Of a stretch of 64,000 nt of DNA, positions 33,043-45,465 are shown piece by piece. Numbering within the stretch: the stretch's first letter is position 1; each line of letters begins with the position of its first letter. Under the pieces are notes generated by a model. The model was not told the origin of the DNA and did not search any database. It saw nothing but the letters and a program-made list of their open reading frames with translations. Both the position numbers and the translations under genes were made by a program. Source of the stretch: Nannochloropsis salina CCMP1776 (taxonomy: Eukaryota; Sar; Eustigmatophyceae; Eustigmatales; Monodopsidaceae); the NCBI GenBank assembly GCA_004565275.1, contig SDOX01000008.1, positions 93,327-157,326 on the forward strand. The letters are read 5' to 3'.

Positions 33043-35934
33043 TTATGCTTTGCCATTCCCTGATTCACTAGACACATCGGACTCAGAGGGCTTCTGCTTC
33101 AAGAGTGATGACAAATTAGTGGATGCCGCTGCAGCTGTCTCCATTTCTGGCCACGTGCCGAATTTGTCTGTTTCCTTCCTCCTGACTGTGGATATCCGCG
33201 ATATTCGCCCTGCCAAAGCCAGGGGGTCCGTCATGGGCAGCGAGCAGACCCGGTTTTGACACACGAAGGCCGTTGCCTGCTTCTGCACGCTTGAAGCGCA
33301 CGTGTTGACCATGCGAGGGAGGATTTCCAAGGCCTCCTGCTCCTCTATAGAACAAGCCGTGGGCCCTGCAGCCGGTATCTTGCGCGGCCTTTTGGCAGGA
33401 GGATATTGTAAGAGGACGGCATTGGGTAAAAACACTCTATCCACAACCTCAAGCAATGCCTGCGTGTCCTCTGCACTTCGTTGCCCAATGATGATTACCT
33501 GCATCACTCCCGGCCCATATAACTCCAAAGCAGCCAGTAGCTCGGGCGCTTCATACGGTGTCTCGGGCGCCTGCAAGGCTGTTTGGATTAGGCGTTCTGC
33601 GCGGCTTGCAAAGGGCAAATTCCCCGCGTCACTTTGCTCCCGCGACGGCCGGTCTTCTCCCCCGCGTGGCTTCTGCTCCGTAAGGGTCGAGAGGCGAAGC
33701 AGATTGCTCACTGCAACAGACGTTGCCGAGGGCTCCGCACCATCATAAGTGCTGCTCACGGGGTAAGCAATGGAGGCATCCTCACGCGAGACGCTCAGGT
33801 ATCCCCTCCCCTCGCCCGCCCGGCACAGGAAGAGGTCGTCCATTTTTTCTTGAAGCGTGACAGCCCATAAGAGGTAGCCAGTCTCTGCTGTGGCCTCATA
33901 GAGGTCAAGCAGCCCGCGCACAAGGTAGGCATAGTCGTCCGCGAGTCCCATCACTGATGAGAGCTCCCCGTGAAAGGCGCATCGTCGCAGCTCTCCCTTT
34001 TCCTTCTCATACATTCGCGTTAGGAGAAAGAAGGCGGCGTCCTCCGCAGCCTGCACATAGGCTGGACACCGCAGGGCCCGCCCAGCGGTCGCGAGGCCCG
34101 AGATGGTCAAGCCAGTCCACGAGGCCAGGACCTTCTCGTCTCGGACAGGCCGCTCGCGCCCATCCCGTGCCGCCAATAGCGCCGCCCGCCCCCTCTCCAG
34201 AATGTTCACGTCCGCGGGAGTGCCCAGGACGGTGCCAAGGGGCACTTGTAGGTGCAGCACGTTCTGCCCGCGCAACTCCCCGTGCGTATCCGCGGCCGCC
34301 TGGACGTTCCCCCCCTCAACCACGTCCAACAAGGCACAGAAGCGCATGCGCTCCTCCTCGCACATCCCGGCAACCGTCAGAGCCAGCTCTACCTCCTCTT
34401 TGGACCACACGTAGAATGCTCCCTCTTTCTTGGCGCCCCCCTGGGCAGGCGACGCGGAGTCTGCGTCCTCGGCCGAGTAGAAGCCCCCTCGAGCGTCGCG
34501 CATGTCCCGCAATAGGTAGTCGGCTGTGGCGCGTACGACGTGAGCCAAGGCCTCCTCTCCTGTTAGCTGCCAGGCGCGGGTGTAGCACGCCAGAAGTTGC
34601 GCCGAGTCGTAGAGCATCTTCTCGAAGTGGGGCACGTGCCAGTCGGGGTCGGTGGAGTATCGGTGGAACCCCCCCCCGACGTGGTCATGAATCCCCCCGT
34701 CCGCCATCCCCCTCAGGGTGCCCACCACCATCTCCAGGGCCCGCTCGCCCCGTGCATCTCCAGGCGCGCTGCTAGCATGCAGGCTGAGCAGGAAGTTCAG
34801 CTCACTTGGACGGGGAAACTTGAGGGAGCGACCGAAGCCCCCACGGGTCTCATCGTAGGTTCCATTCAGCTGCTGGAAGGCCGTCTCGCAGGCCTCGGAC
34901 CGCAGCTCCCGCACTCGACTCTCCACCTCTGTTTCCGTCATGCTATCAAAACCGGGAATGCACCCTCCAGCGCCTCCTGCCAGCTTGCCCCTGAATGTCC
35001 CCACCACCCGCTCCCCCTGCGCCTCCACCTCCTCCCGCTTTGAGGACCAGGCATCCTGCACCTTTTCCAGGATAGTGGCCAGGCGCGGCTCCGAAAAATA
35101 CGTTCCCCCAGTGAAGGGCTTGCGGTCTGGCGTCAAAAAGACGGTCATCGGCCACCCTCCGCTACCCGTGGCGGCTTGTATGAAGGACATGTAGACCGAG
35201 TCTACGTCCGGGCGCTCCTCGCGATCCACCTTGATCGGCACGAAGTGGTCGTTGAGTAGGCGAGCGATGCGAAGGGACTCGAAGGACTCGTGCTCCATCA
35301 CATGGCACCAGTGGCAAGTTGCGTACCTGGGAGCGAGGGGCGCCGAAGGCGGGAAGAGAGAGATGGGCTCTGTCGTGAAATGCAGCGAGCAAAGGGACCT
35401 ACCATACTTCACTTTGGCAGTTACTTGACAGATCCTTAAGAAGGAAGACCATCACACTCTGACTTTATCTAGCGACACATAAGTGTAAGGTGTCCCGCAT
35501 ACAAAGGGTACCCTTCTCGTCCCCTCATCACATGCTCACCCTACTGACAGCATTATCGGCCTGCCTAGTGTCTTTGCCCTCGAGAACGCTGCTTCGCCCC
35601 AGGGCCACCAGTCTACCGGGTTGTGTGCATGCTGTTGCAGGTACAACGACTTTTCGTGGACAAGGCGATTGGTATATCTAGGAGAAGAGGCTGAAGAAGA
35701 TTGAGGGGAAGAGGAGGAAGACTCCGACATGCCAAAAAGCGGGAATGAAGTACGCTGGACCAAGTAGCTTCGTCGCAGTTGCCTATTTAATATCATAAAG
35801 TAGGATTCGCTGGGGTCACAGCTTTTGCTGTGAACAGTGTGCACGAAGGTAGAAGAAGAAACACGATGTGATCGTACTACAAAGTGGACGAAGAGCACCA
35901 AGCGCAGGGCAAAGCAGCATGACCTTTGCTTCAT
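33043..35934 (-). CDS. SPATA20/YyaL-like thioredoxin-fold protein
   Basis: Two exons (35934-35540 and 35326-33043) join in frame as ...IMLSVG+[10 protein letters not shown] and give 892 residues. The family motif [21 protein letters not shown] opens the conserved part (given here at its full 21 residues minus the last: [20 protein letters not shown]). The CxxC pair ([15 protein letters not shown]) is at about residues 136-139, followed by [19 protein letters not shown] and [14 protein letters not shown]. The C-terminal two thirds match the alpha/alpha-barrel that resembles N-acylglucosamine epimerases ([48 protein letters not shown]). The family (human SPATA20, bacterial YyaL) is widespread, but its reaction is not established; redox or sugar chemistry has been proposed. 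A hydrophobic leader ([13 protein letters not shown]) suggests organelle or secretory targeting. An internal Met before SESSSSSP could give a cytosolic form. Confidence 0.93.
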
Positions 35935-36804
35935 CACCGAGCCGGAATACGTTCTAAGTATCTCCGCTCGTTTCTATGCATTGTAAGTAAGGTAACGGGG
36001 GAGGCGCTTGATGAGACAGAACTTCAAGGAAGTGGAAGACACGATACGGTTGAACTTTTTCCATAAGCGGACGCACAGGGTAAATGTGGTCGGCTTGCTG
36101 TCTTGGCGGAAGCCAGGCTTGTGAGGCCCGGGGAGCCCGAAGGGCCGCATGCTGTCAAAGACTTTGATAGTCTTGCCATTTTTTTCCCCCAAGCAGTGGA
36201 ATGCCAGGCACATAAATCATATTTTTTCATTTTTGCCAGAGCTGACGCACGCGCTTTGCTCTCCAAGCAGGCGAGCTCTTCGCTTAATGATCGTGTCGGA
36301 CGTTCTGAGCTTAGCAGCGCAAGGGCTTTTTGTCGGCGAGAGCACGCGTACGTAACGGATCCGGCATTGAGGCACGAAAACGGAATGATGGGCCGTGTGA
36401 TCTCACACTTTGACGGCCGGAGATCTCAATATGCGTCAAAAAAGGATCAAGAAAGGACCACAACTTGCCGTAGGCACTTTCTTTGCTACTCTTATTCAAA
36501 AAACACATCGTGCAACACTCCACTTATCGTGTGGTCGAGCTCGGAAAGGTGATTGATCGGTCCCCCCGTCTGCACACGTAAAAGATAATCACACGGACAA
36601 ATGCACCGAGCACACCTTGAGGCGTTCATGTCGGAAAGCTAGAAGAATATTTGTTTTTTGCACAGCGCGCCTGCATCACCCTCAGGGTATTACTTCGTTT
36701 ATCTTATTACGACAAGGCACGCTCATAGCTCTTGTTTTCAGCAGGCTTGATCCTGCGGCAGACATATCTTCGCACATCCACGCACGAAATTTAGAGTCGA
36801 CATC
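35935..36804. other. Divergent intergenic region
   Basis: 870 bp between the 5' ends of the SPATA20-like and expansin-like genes. Open frames are short and unsupported; promoters for both genes are expected here. Confidence 0.4.
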
Positions 36805-38806
36805 ATGCGATCTTGGTCGTCGTTTTACTTTGCGGTTGCAGTAGGAGCCCCCATTTTACGGTGCGTTCCTTTGCTAGAGAAGAGAGCGTCTTCAGTTCTT
36901 TACCAAAAAGCACTCATCCGATGACAGCTCTGCGAGCGCTGCTTGCGAAAAGCCCTCTCAGGACATAGCTTGTATGTTTCAAGAGCCTATTGAAGCAGCT
37001 GCAGGCTCCTATAACTCTCTGACGCACCAGGTCGCTTACTGCAAAATGCAAGGTAAGCAAGTAGACGAGGGCACTTCTCGACATGACTCAAGCAACAGTT
37101 TTGGCATGGTTGGATGGAGTGCCACACTATGCAGTCATGCATAATTAATTCTTTTATTTATTTTCCCGCGTTGCCACATGAGCCGCGGATTCATAGTAGC
37201 ATCGTTATCAACCCTCTCCTATCGCTCATCGCACCTTAGGCTACGATACTGTCTCCCGCGCCTCTTCTGAGGGCCCCTCTGTCTTCACATCTGGGCTGGT
37301 GAAGATCGGTGTAGGCCTCGCGCACAACCAATTCGGCTCCACTGCGGATCCATCCTGGCTAAATTTGCCCGAGGGAGCGGCGACGTGTGGAATGTGTCTA
37401 GAGGTCGGAGAGATGAAGGAGAGGAAAGGAGGGTATAACTCAGAAGAGGAAATTGTGGGAGCCAGAGAGGGCCCGGAGCCTGCAGTAGAGTCTGTATTCG
37501 TTGATGCATTTTCAATGCGCCCCATTCAAATCTCCACCCTTGATGCAGGTGACGAAGGTGAGCAATATGCCCGCGATCGCCGACGACCTCATTACCTGGG
37601 ACTACGACCGCAACATGACGGTCCCCTTTTTGGCCATGGTCTTCGACCAGTGCACCGACGAAATATGTGACCAAAGCGGTACGTGTCGGCAAGCGCTGCA
37701 TAGGACACAATGCGCCGACTCTTGCCACCTCCTCAGTATGTCTATCCAAAATCTACCGCTTCTCCGCGCAGGCTACCTGGACTTCGACGTGTACAGCGAG
37801 ACCCAACCCGTGAGGAAGGGAAACCCGCGGGTCATGGAATGGCGCGCCGTTGACTGCCCAGTGGGCGAGACGCACAAACTTGAGTACCTGGTTTGCACAC
37901 CCGGCACTTGCAACGCAGATGATCCCCGAAGCGTAAGTGGTTTTGTCACCCTTTGTGTTGTTTTGTTTTCTTTTTCCTCCCCTTTCTCTCGCTGACGACT
38001 GCGGCAAAAAAGCTTTTCTCTCTCCCTTCTATTTATGTTTGCCTAACTACGTCGAACGAGCGATGTTATCGATTTGTCCTGTCTTACGACCAGCCATGCA
38101 CCAGTTTACTTTCACCTTTCTATTACTTTTGCCCACCTTTCAAGGTACCCAATTTTGGAGCCATTTTCAACCCCGATTTTTTCGCCGTCTTCGTGCGTAA
38201 TCATCGCTTACCTGTAATCAAAGTGGAAATGGAGGATCCTGACACAACCGCAGGCGTGGTAAGGGCCAAGGATGATAGCAAGGGGAGAAGCTCGTGTCGG
38301 CCCTGCCTTTTTCGTTTTTACCCGAGCATGTGGTCGTCAAATTTTGCTGTTAAACAACTCATTACTTTATTTTTCCTTCCTTGGCCCTTTTGTGTTCTCC
38401 GCCCTAGCCCTCCTTCCGAGACATGCCGTTTACGAGCGGACTAGGTTGGACGTGGTCGGGTAAGACATTCCAGATGGACGAGGCCAAAGACATCAAAATC
38501 CGCGTCACTGCTGCTGACGGACAAGTGAGTAAAATTCCTTTTCATTAATCATTGTCCCATAAGTTCTATCTAAAAAATGGCACCACATGAAGATCATCTT
38601 TATCTTTTGGTAATATGAGTCACCGCTGTAATCGGCTGTAATTGCCCTCAACATCATGACCCGCTTTCCCTCCCCGTGCCTCTCCGTTTCTTCCCCCCCC
38701 CAAAAAATGTGTTACTTCTCTTTGCATGCTCATCTATCAGATCGTTACCGAGAGATTCACCAAGAGCCAATTTTTTGACTCTCCGGGAACGCCTGCCTAT
38801 CGGTAG
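36805..38806 (+). CDS. Expansin-like protein (double-psi beta-barrel plus CBM63-like domain)
   Basis: Eight exons keep frame end to end: 36805-36840, 36896-37052, 37240-37403, 37549-37678, 37772-37932, 38145-38258, 38408-38524 and 38741-38806, giving 314 residues. The first two exons are the least certain; the leader (FYFAVAFF) is only weakly signal-like. The barrel shows EGAATCGMCLE, MVFDQCTDEICDQSGYLDFD and VMEWRAVDCPVGE. These match the expansin/GH45-like order of paired Cys, the Asp before the barrel strand and the W..VDC strand. The second domain has FFAVFVRNHRLPVIKVEM, GLGWTWSGKTFQ and DIKIRVTAADGQIVTE, like the cellulose-binding half of expansins. Expansins loosen cellulose walls without hydrolysis. 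This suggests action on the algal cell wall. Bacterial EXLX1-type and plant expansins are the nearest families by pattern; a swollenin-like protein is an alternative. Confidence 0.8.
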
Positions 38807-39619
38807 GAAGAATGTGAAACAGATAGGCGGCTAGGATACAGGGTAGTGGCACAAGAATGTATAGTGTATGTACCCCTCGAAGAGGCTTTTGAGACACTCA
38901 TATATTTCTTTTTCCTGCGATTTTCTCTTTATCCTTGACTGCGTATTTGAAAGCGGAGGCCTGCTTCTGCACGGTCAGAAGCAATTTTCCCCCTCCAAAT
39001 TCTCGGCATCAAAGCAGCTAATGGCTTACATGAAAGAAGATACGGAAGCTCAGTCCAACAAGCATGTCTCCTTGCGAGGATCAATGATGGACGGTGAAGG
39101 GAAGGAAAAATCTGGAGATGCTTAAGTGATACGCGAAATTTTCCGAGGGTTAAAGGTGTGATAAAGCTACGTCCTTCGTCGCACAGGGGTTGGCTAATAT
39201 AAGGGCTGTCAATGGGAGGGAAAAGAGGATGGTGTCCAATTCCCGCTCCTCATGAATTTTAACGAGACAAAATAGTTAAGAAAAAGTACTATGTGAACTT
39301 TCTGGAGCTTGATCCTCCACGTGCTGCTTTTACATGTGTGCTTCCTCTAAAAGTTTTTACGGCCCATTTTATCCGTCTCAGTGCATGTCGCCAAATTCGG
39401 AAACAAGACGTGTACCGGCGTGCCACCTGCCCGTAAGCCCGTATTTCATCTCCTATGAGTAATGGTCATATCAATATGGTTGACATATCAATTTTCATAA
39501 ACATTGTACGCGCAGGACTTGCTTCTATCGAGTAAAAAGCACTGTATACTGGGCAAGCGAGTGGCCATTTTGACGAACTGCAGCAAATTGCTGTTGCATA
39601 TTGAAAAGTTCTCTGTCAC
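38807..39619. other. Intergenic, no supported gene
   Basis: 813 bp, AT-rich, between the expansin-like gene and the coiled-coil gene on the same strand. No signature is seen. Confidence 0.4.
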
Positions 39620-42600
39620 ATGCGTTGTACACAGCAGCATTGTCAGGCTTCTTCTAATGTGTGCCCCAGTAGCATTGGCGGATGTCGCGACAAAAATGGC
39701 GCAAGCGGAAGAAGAGGTGGACGGCAAGCTCTCAGCGAGGTTGTTTTTAATGAAGTGTCCTCTGCTACTCTGCCGCAACCTGGTGCACTTTCCACTTGGA
39801 GCAGGAGCACCTGTTCTTTTCCCGCAACTTTAAGCACTTTCTCAAGTGATTTTAATGCTGTTCCATATGAACAAATTGCTTCGATGGCTAAGAAGGAATG
39901 TGCATGTATACAAGAGGATTGTGAAGCATCGCAGGAACGTAAAACCACGCAGACCAACTTACAAGTAAAAACGCAAGATAAGAGAGAAGTAACAGTAGAA
40001 TGGCAAAGCTGCGAAGAAACGAGGCGAGAGCCTGCAGGTTCGCAACCTGCCATTGTGGGATCGAGCCGACGGGGTGATATCGCATGCATGGCGGACCCGC
40101 CGGCAGAGCTCTCTGGACCTCCGGAGTCAAATAAAAACCTGCGGAACGTGCAAAAAGCTTTGCAAGCCTTACAGCTTGAGGAGTCTGTATCTGAATTTAG
40201 GCATCACGAATGTCCCGGGCAATTGCGCCCTCGAGGGAGGGGAAAATCGATGCAGTGGACGGGGGGGACGGGGGGCGGAAAGAGGAGGGAGTAAGCGGGC
40301 AAGGGTTCGGCCAGGAAATCCAGGACCCGGAAGAGAGCGTCCTTTTAGGATTTGCTGAGAGCAAGCGGAGCAGTGTGGATGAAGACAGCGTTTACGGGGC
40401 GGAGTCTCCCAAGCCGGGTCTTGCCAGCCACGGTCTAAACATTCTAAGGAATATATTGCACGGCCTTCAGGCTGCTTCCTCCCCCCGTCACGCCTTCCCA
40501 CGCGAGGACGCTCATGAGCTTTACGACACATTGGTCGAGCTGGGAGAAATGGAGAAAGACTTGAGTGAATACGTGCATCTCATGGACCGGTACGAGGAGC
40601 GGCTCCGAGTCATCCTAGAGCAGGTCGGCGCGCTCTTTCAGGAGCATGCTGTGTGTCGCCAGCAGGCGCGGCGCGTGGAGGAGGAACTCAGAGAGGAAGT
40701 ACGCATGCTGAAAAGAACGGCAACGGGCCTCGACGCTGTGAAAGCGCCGGCTGTGCCCCTTTCTCCCTCCTTTCCTGTCGCTGCGGTTGCGAGGCCTGCT
40801 TGCCTCGAGTCTCCGCTACCGCACCCGCCACCAAGGAGTCCTGGTTCGAGCAGCAAGGACACGTCCAATTACGTCGCTGCCTTAGAGCTCAAAGAGGCAA
40901 TAATTCACCGGAAATACACCCTTCTTTTCCAAAAATTTGCTGTTCAGGCCAAGCGTTTGGCCACTTTGGAGGAGGAAAGGAGAGAGAGCGAGATAGAGGA
41001 GCGCGGTCATCGGCTGGAAATGGAGGGCTGGAGGCGACAGGCGCTGAGGCGCCTGGGGCAATACCGACGCTGGGCCATGCGCTCGGTGCCTCGGCCAGAG
41101 TTCGAGCGGGTCTGCCATGAGCTGGTCACGGTACAGCAGGCATGGAAGGCTGCGCCTGTCGCGGCTGCTCCATGTCCTTGTGCGATCGACGCCACCCGCC
41201 CCGCCCCCGCCATTGCCCTTCAAGAGAGTACTTCAAGTGCTGGCATGATCGAGGTACCTAAGGGAACGCCTCTCTTGCCTCCACCCTTTCCAAATCCAGC
41301 AGCCGGAGTAGCACCACCTCCAGCAAAAACAGATAGGTGGCATGAGCCGTCATATGCAAAGACGTGGGAAACAGAGGAGGGGGAAGGGATAGGAGAGGGG
41401 GAAAGAGACAGCTGGGAAGAAGAGAGAATGGATCTGCTGGCCAAACTTGAGCGTTACCAAGGTTTCGAAGCCTCGGCCACACAAGTGGATGAAGAGGGCA
41501 CGGTGTGGCTGGGAAAGCGAGGCTGGCGGCAAGGAGAGCTGGAGAAATGGGAGGAGGACAGCAATGCCGCCGTCATCCAAGGGCTGCAGGAGCAGATCCT
41601 AGAATATCAGACTCGTTCTGATGAAGCGCTTGCTCGCGCGGAATTGGAACTGGAATTGCAATCTGCTCGAGAGACTTCGAAGCATCTTGCTCGGAAACTT
41701 GCAGTCCTGGGTGCGAACCACAGGCGGCGGGAGCAGGAGGTGAAAGCTTTAGAGACAACAATTTTGGAAATGAAGGCGGGCGAGGAGGAGAATGAGCTCC
41801 TGACCGAGCTCTCTCTGCTGCGAACGACTGTTCAAGAGCTGGCTGTGTCGGCCTTGTGGAGCCGAAGAGGAAAGGAAGGCGACGTGGACTCCATCTCTAT
41901 TCCGAAGCCAGCCGCTACTCCTACGGTATCGGGCCCCACCTCTTCCTTCACTGCTGCTTTCTGTGCTCGTCTAAAGGAACTTGACCTGTCGTTAAGAAAG
42001 CTCGTGCGAAGGGCAGAAGAGAGAAAGCAGGATATAACGGATCTGGAGGCGACGGTCGGACAATTGCGAGCTGAGAAGGAGGATTTGATGAGAGTTTCAT
42101 TTGACGGCGAACCTATAAGCAGTGGGGGGGGAAAAAAGGTAGCGCGAGAGGAGAGGGGGGCCGATGACACGGAAATGGAAGGAAGCCAAGAGGAAGAAAG
42201 AATCAGAGAGAGGAAGATTGTAGCCTTAAGGGGGAATACTGTCGGTCTCGTTGACGCAGGAGGAGAGGATGAGGACCACGGGGAGACAACTCTATCACAG
42301 AAGCTGGGAATGCGACTCCTTTCTGTGTCGGAAAGGCTCAAAATAAGCGAGTGGCGATTATTGCAGGCACAACAGGAGCTGCGGCGGCTTAAAAATGAAA
42401 GGGAGAGCTGTGAGGGTCATGAGGAGAGGATGGCAAGGAGGCCTGTGCACATATTACACTCTCCTTGTAGCTGCTGTAAGGATGATTTCTTCCCGTCTCG
42501 CTGCGTTCGCTCGTCCCTCTGTACCTCGGCTGTCGCAAGTCCGCCCTTGCCTCCTGGCGAAGCGGCGGAAGCTGGATCCTCGAGAATGGCCGCACAAAGA

Positions 42601-45465
42601 TCGCCATTCTCTGACAATAACAGCAGCGGGGAGCGTTGTCGGGTGGGCTTTAAAGCGGTTCAGAGTCTCTTGCGCGGCTTCGTTGGAGATGCCGTTCGCT
42701 CTGCTGCAGCGGGCGGAAAGGAAAGAGGTTCTGGTGGTGACGACAAACATCACAAGACAGATCACACGATCTCGAGAGAGAGGTCGCATACCGCTTGTCT
42801 CATGAATGATGCAGTTCAGTCGCACGTGTCTTATACCATGCCCCGCCGGTGTACATACCCTTTGTACGGGGAGGGCGACACGAAGCCGCGATGTTGGCAA
42901 TGTGCCCAGCCTTTCAACAGGGAGACGGGAGAAAGAGATAATAATACAGTTGAAGAGCAAGAACAGGGGCCAAAAGGAGAGGAGGAAGTGATGCAAATTG
43001 AAAACCTGCGCCAGGCCAATGTAGCGCGCTCTGTTGCTGAAGCTCTTTGTGCAGCCGCACTGGAGGAAGAAAAAAGGATGAGAAGGCACATGGCGGTCCT
43101 CGCGCACCAGCTCCAGTCAGCGGAGGAGCGTCTTTTTTGGGCCTTGAAGGGAGAAGGGCTGTTGGCGGCGAGCGTCACACGAGGGATAAGGTTTGACGGG
43201 GCACTGGAGGAGCACATGGAGGGGAAACGGGAGATACGAATGTTGCACAGACTTTTGGAGGAGAAAGATGGGGAACTTAATGAGCTGAAGCGGGCCATTT
43301 GGCGTTTAAGGGAGGATTGCATACGGGCCATCCATCAGGAGGCGGATGAAGCAAAGGTAGAGGAGTCGAAACTTCTGGGAAAGAAGGTCGCAGGGGACGC
43401 ACAAGGGTCGTGTAGTGGCGTCCGGACAACGGTAGCCATGACAAGGGCCACTTGGGCGACAAGAAAAAGACGCAAATCAGACATTGGTGAAGAAAAAGGG
43501 GCAGTTAGAAACTGCGAATGGGAGGAGATGGAAGAGAAAGAGCTTGTTATCGATCTGCAGGAGCAGATGACTGCGCTCCAGCAGCGTATGGCTCGAGCGC
43601 GGGTAGCGCTTCACGCAGCGAGGACAGAGCGCGACGCGGCAAGAGCAGCATTGCAGGCCTCGGAGGCAGAGAAAAAGTGTCTCAGTGGAAAAGAAAGGAA
43701 GCTTGAACTAGATCTTAAGCGAGCTCGGGATGAATTAGGCAAGCTTAAGAAAAATGAGAGCAAGGAAGAGTGGCGAAAAGCGGAGGGGCCTGGTCGAGTT
43801 GGATTGGAACAACAGGTCAAGGCACTGACTGCCATGCTACTGGAACAACAACATCGACAGCAGCAATCGCGGGTTGTGTGCCATATAGCGAGATGTACAG
43901 AGAAGCGAAAGCGAGATGGGCAAACAGAGGAATTCCACAAACAGGTGGAGAAGGACCAAAAATCACATCAGAGGATTGTCGAGCTGGAACAGGCGCTAGA
44001 CATTCAGTCCGCTGCTGTAGCCAAAGCAATAGAAGAGAAGGAGGCAGCTGTAAATGCTTCCGCTGCTAGTGCGCGCCTACTTCGAGTATTGGAGGAAGGA
44101 ATACAAGAAGACCGTATAAAAGGAGAAGCAAGTAGAAAAAATGGGATTGAGAATATTGATAGAGCCCTGGCACAAAGCAGACAACGTGTATGGGAGCTTG
44201 AAGAGGCGGTTGGGAAGTACCGACGGAAGGCAGAGGTACAGCTCTCAGGACGTCTGATGTTTTTGACACGAGAGCTAGAGGTAGCAAAGGTGCGCATTTC
44301 TGAGCTAGAAAAGAATGCTCTGTCCAGCAATGGGGGAGATGAGGACGCAGAGAGAGAAAAGCAGAAGTTTGAGTGTGATATGCGGTGGCAGGAGGCGGAA
44401 AATAGAGCGACGAAAGCCGACGTAGCAGTTCTACAGTTGAACTACGAGCTGAATGAAGCCCAGAGGGAGGTCGCTAGACACAAGCGTCGGCTTCGAGAAA
44501 CTCTTTCCGGTCCTGAGGATCTGAAGTTAGCCGTATACGGCGAAAAGGCAAAGGAAGATCCGAGAAGGAACGTGAAACAGACACTGCAAGAGACGGCGGC
44601 CGAGAAAGCGATACGTCCGGTTATTGGCAATGAGCCGGAGAGCCTACAATCTGGCTCTATCCGAAAAACCAGCAATTTCCCCTCATATAGCGTAGCAGTA
44701 AAAATGAGATGTCTGGAGCGACGCCTGCGCGAAGCTGAGCAACGGTTAAAGACGGCGGAGCAGGGAAAAATGGCGCTCACGGTGCAGTCGACAGAGTTGA
44801 ACGAAATAAGACAACGCCTGAACAAGCGAGAAGAAACTCTAGCGCAGCTTCGGGCTCTCATTCGAGCCAAAGATAATGCTCTATCGCGAGCAAGAGGTAG
44901 ATGTGAAGACCTGGAAGGAACCGAGCAGAGATTGATGGAGAAAGTTGAAGGACAGCAACAACGACTTGTGGCGTTGGAAAAAGAGCTAGTTTGCCTGAGG
45001 GTAATAAAACAAAGACGTTCGACGTCACATTCTTCCTCCTCATTGTGCTTGGGGATGAACGAAAAGACACAGCATCAGAGAGGATCTTCGGAGGCCATGA
45101 CTTGTGACAATCCTCATCCCGCACTCTCGCTCTCTGTTTCCAATTCCTCCAATTCCACCTCCCCTTTGTACTCGTCCTCCTCCTCCTTGTCCTCATCCAC
45201 TGTAAATTTCCCAGAAGCTAAAATGCTTTTGCAGAATGAATTGCAAGATTGCCGTGCAAGCTTCTTGCAGAAATCCGCTGAGTGTGACAGCCTCCTGAAC
45301 CAGAACAAAAGATTGCTTCACGAATTATCTGCATTTGATCTTTCTTTTTGGGAGGAACTAGAAGATTTAAAATATGCGCACCAGCAAGCTCTCAAAGAGA
45401 CGAGAGACGCTAAAGAACGGGCACTGAAAGCGGAAGGAAAGCTGACATTTGGCGGAGCATTGTAA
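39620..45465 (+). CDS. Giant coiled-coil protein with CEP290-like C-terminus
   Basis: The main frame runs from 40210 to 45465 (1,751 codons). It is mostly heptad-rich Glu/Lys/Leu/Arg coiled coil, broken by Pro-rich linkers. Two Cys-containing patches stand out: HILHSPCSCCKDDFFPSRC (about 42450) and KPRCWQCAQPF (about 42880), the latter like a CxxC zinc knuckle. The very end, ELSAFDLSFWEELEDLKYAH (about 45335-45395), closely resembles the conserved tail of the ciliary transition-zone protein CEP290, as I recall it. Upstream, a second frame (39620-40294) also looks coding (NLRNVQKALQALQLEESVSE) and stops just past two G runs at 40260-40276, so the true protein probably starts earlier, with a frame join there. 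A Ser run lies near 45150. The CEP290 link is tentative; it could be another centrosomal or golgin-type coiled coil. Confidence 0.65.
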
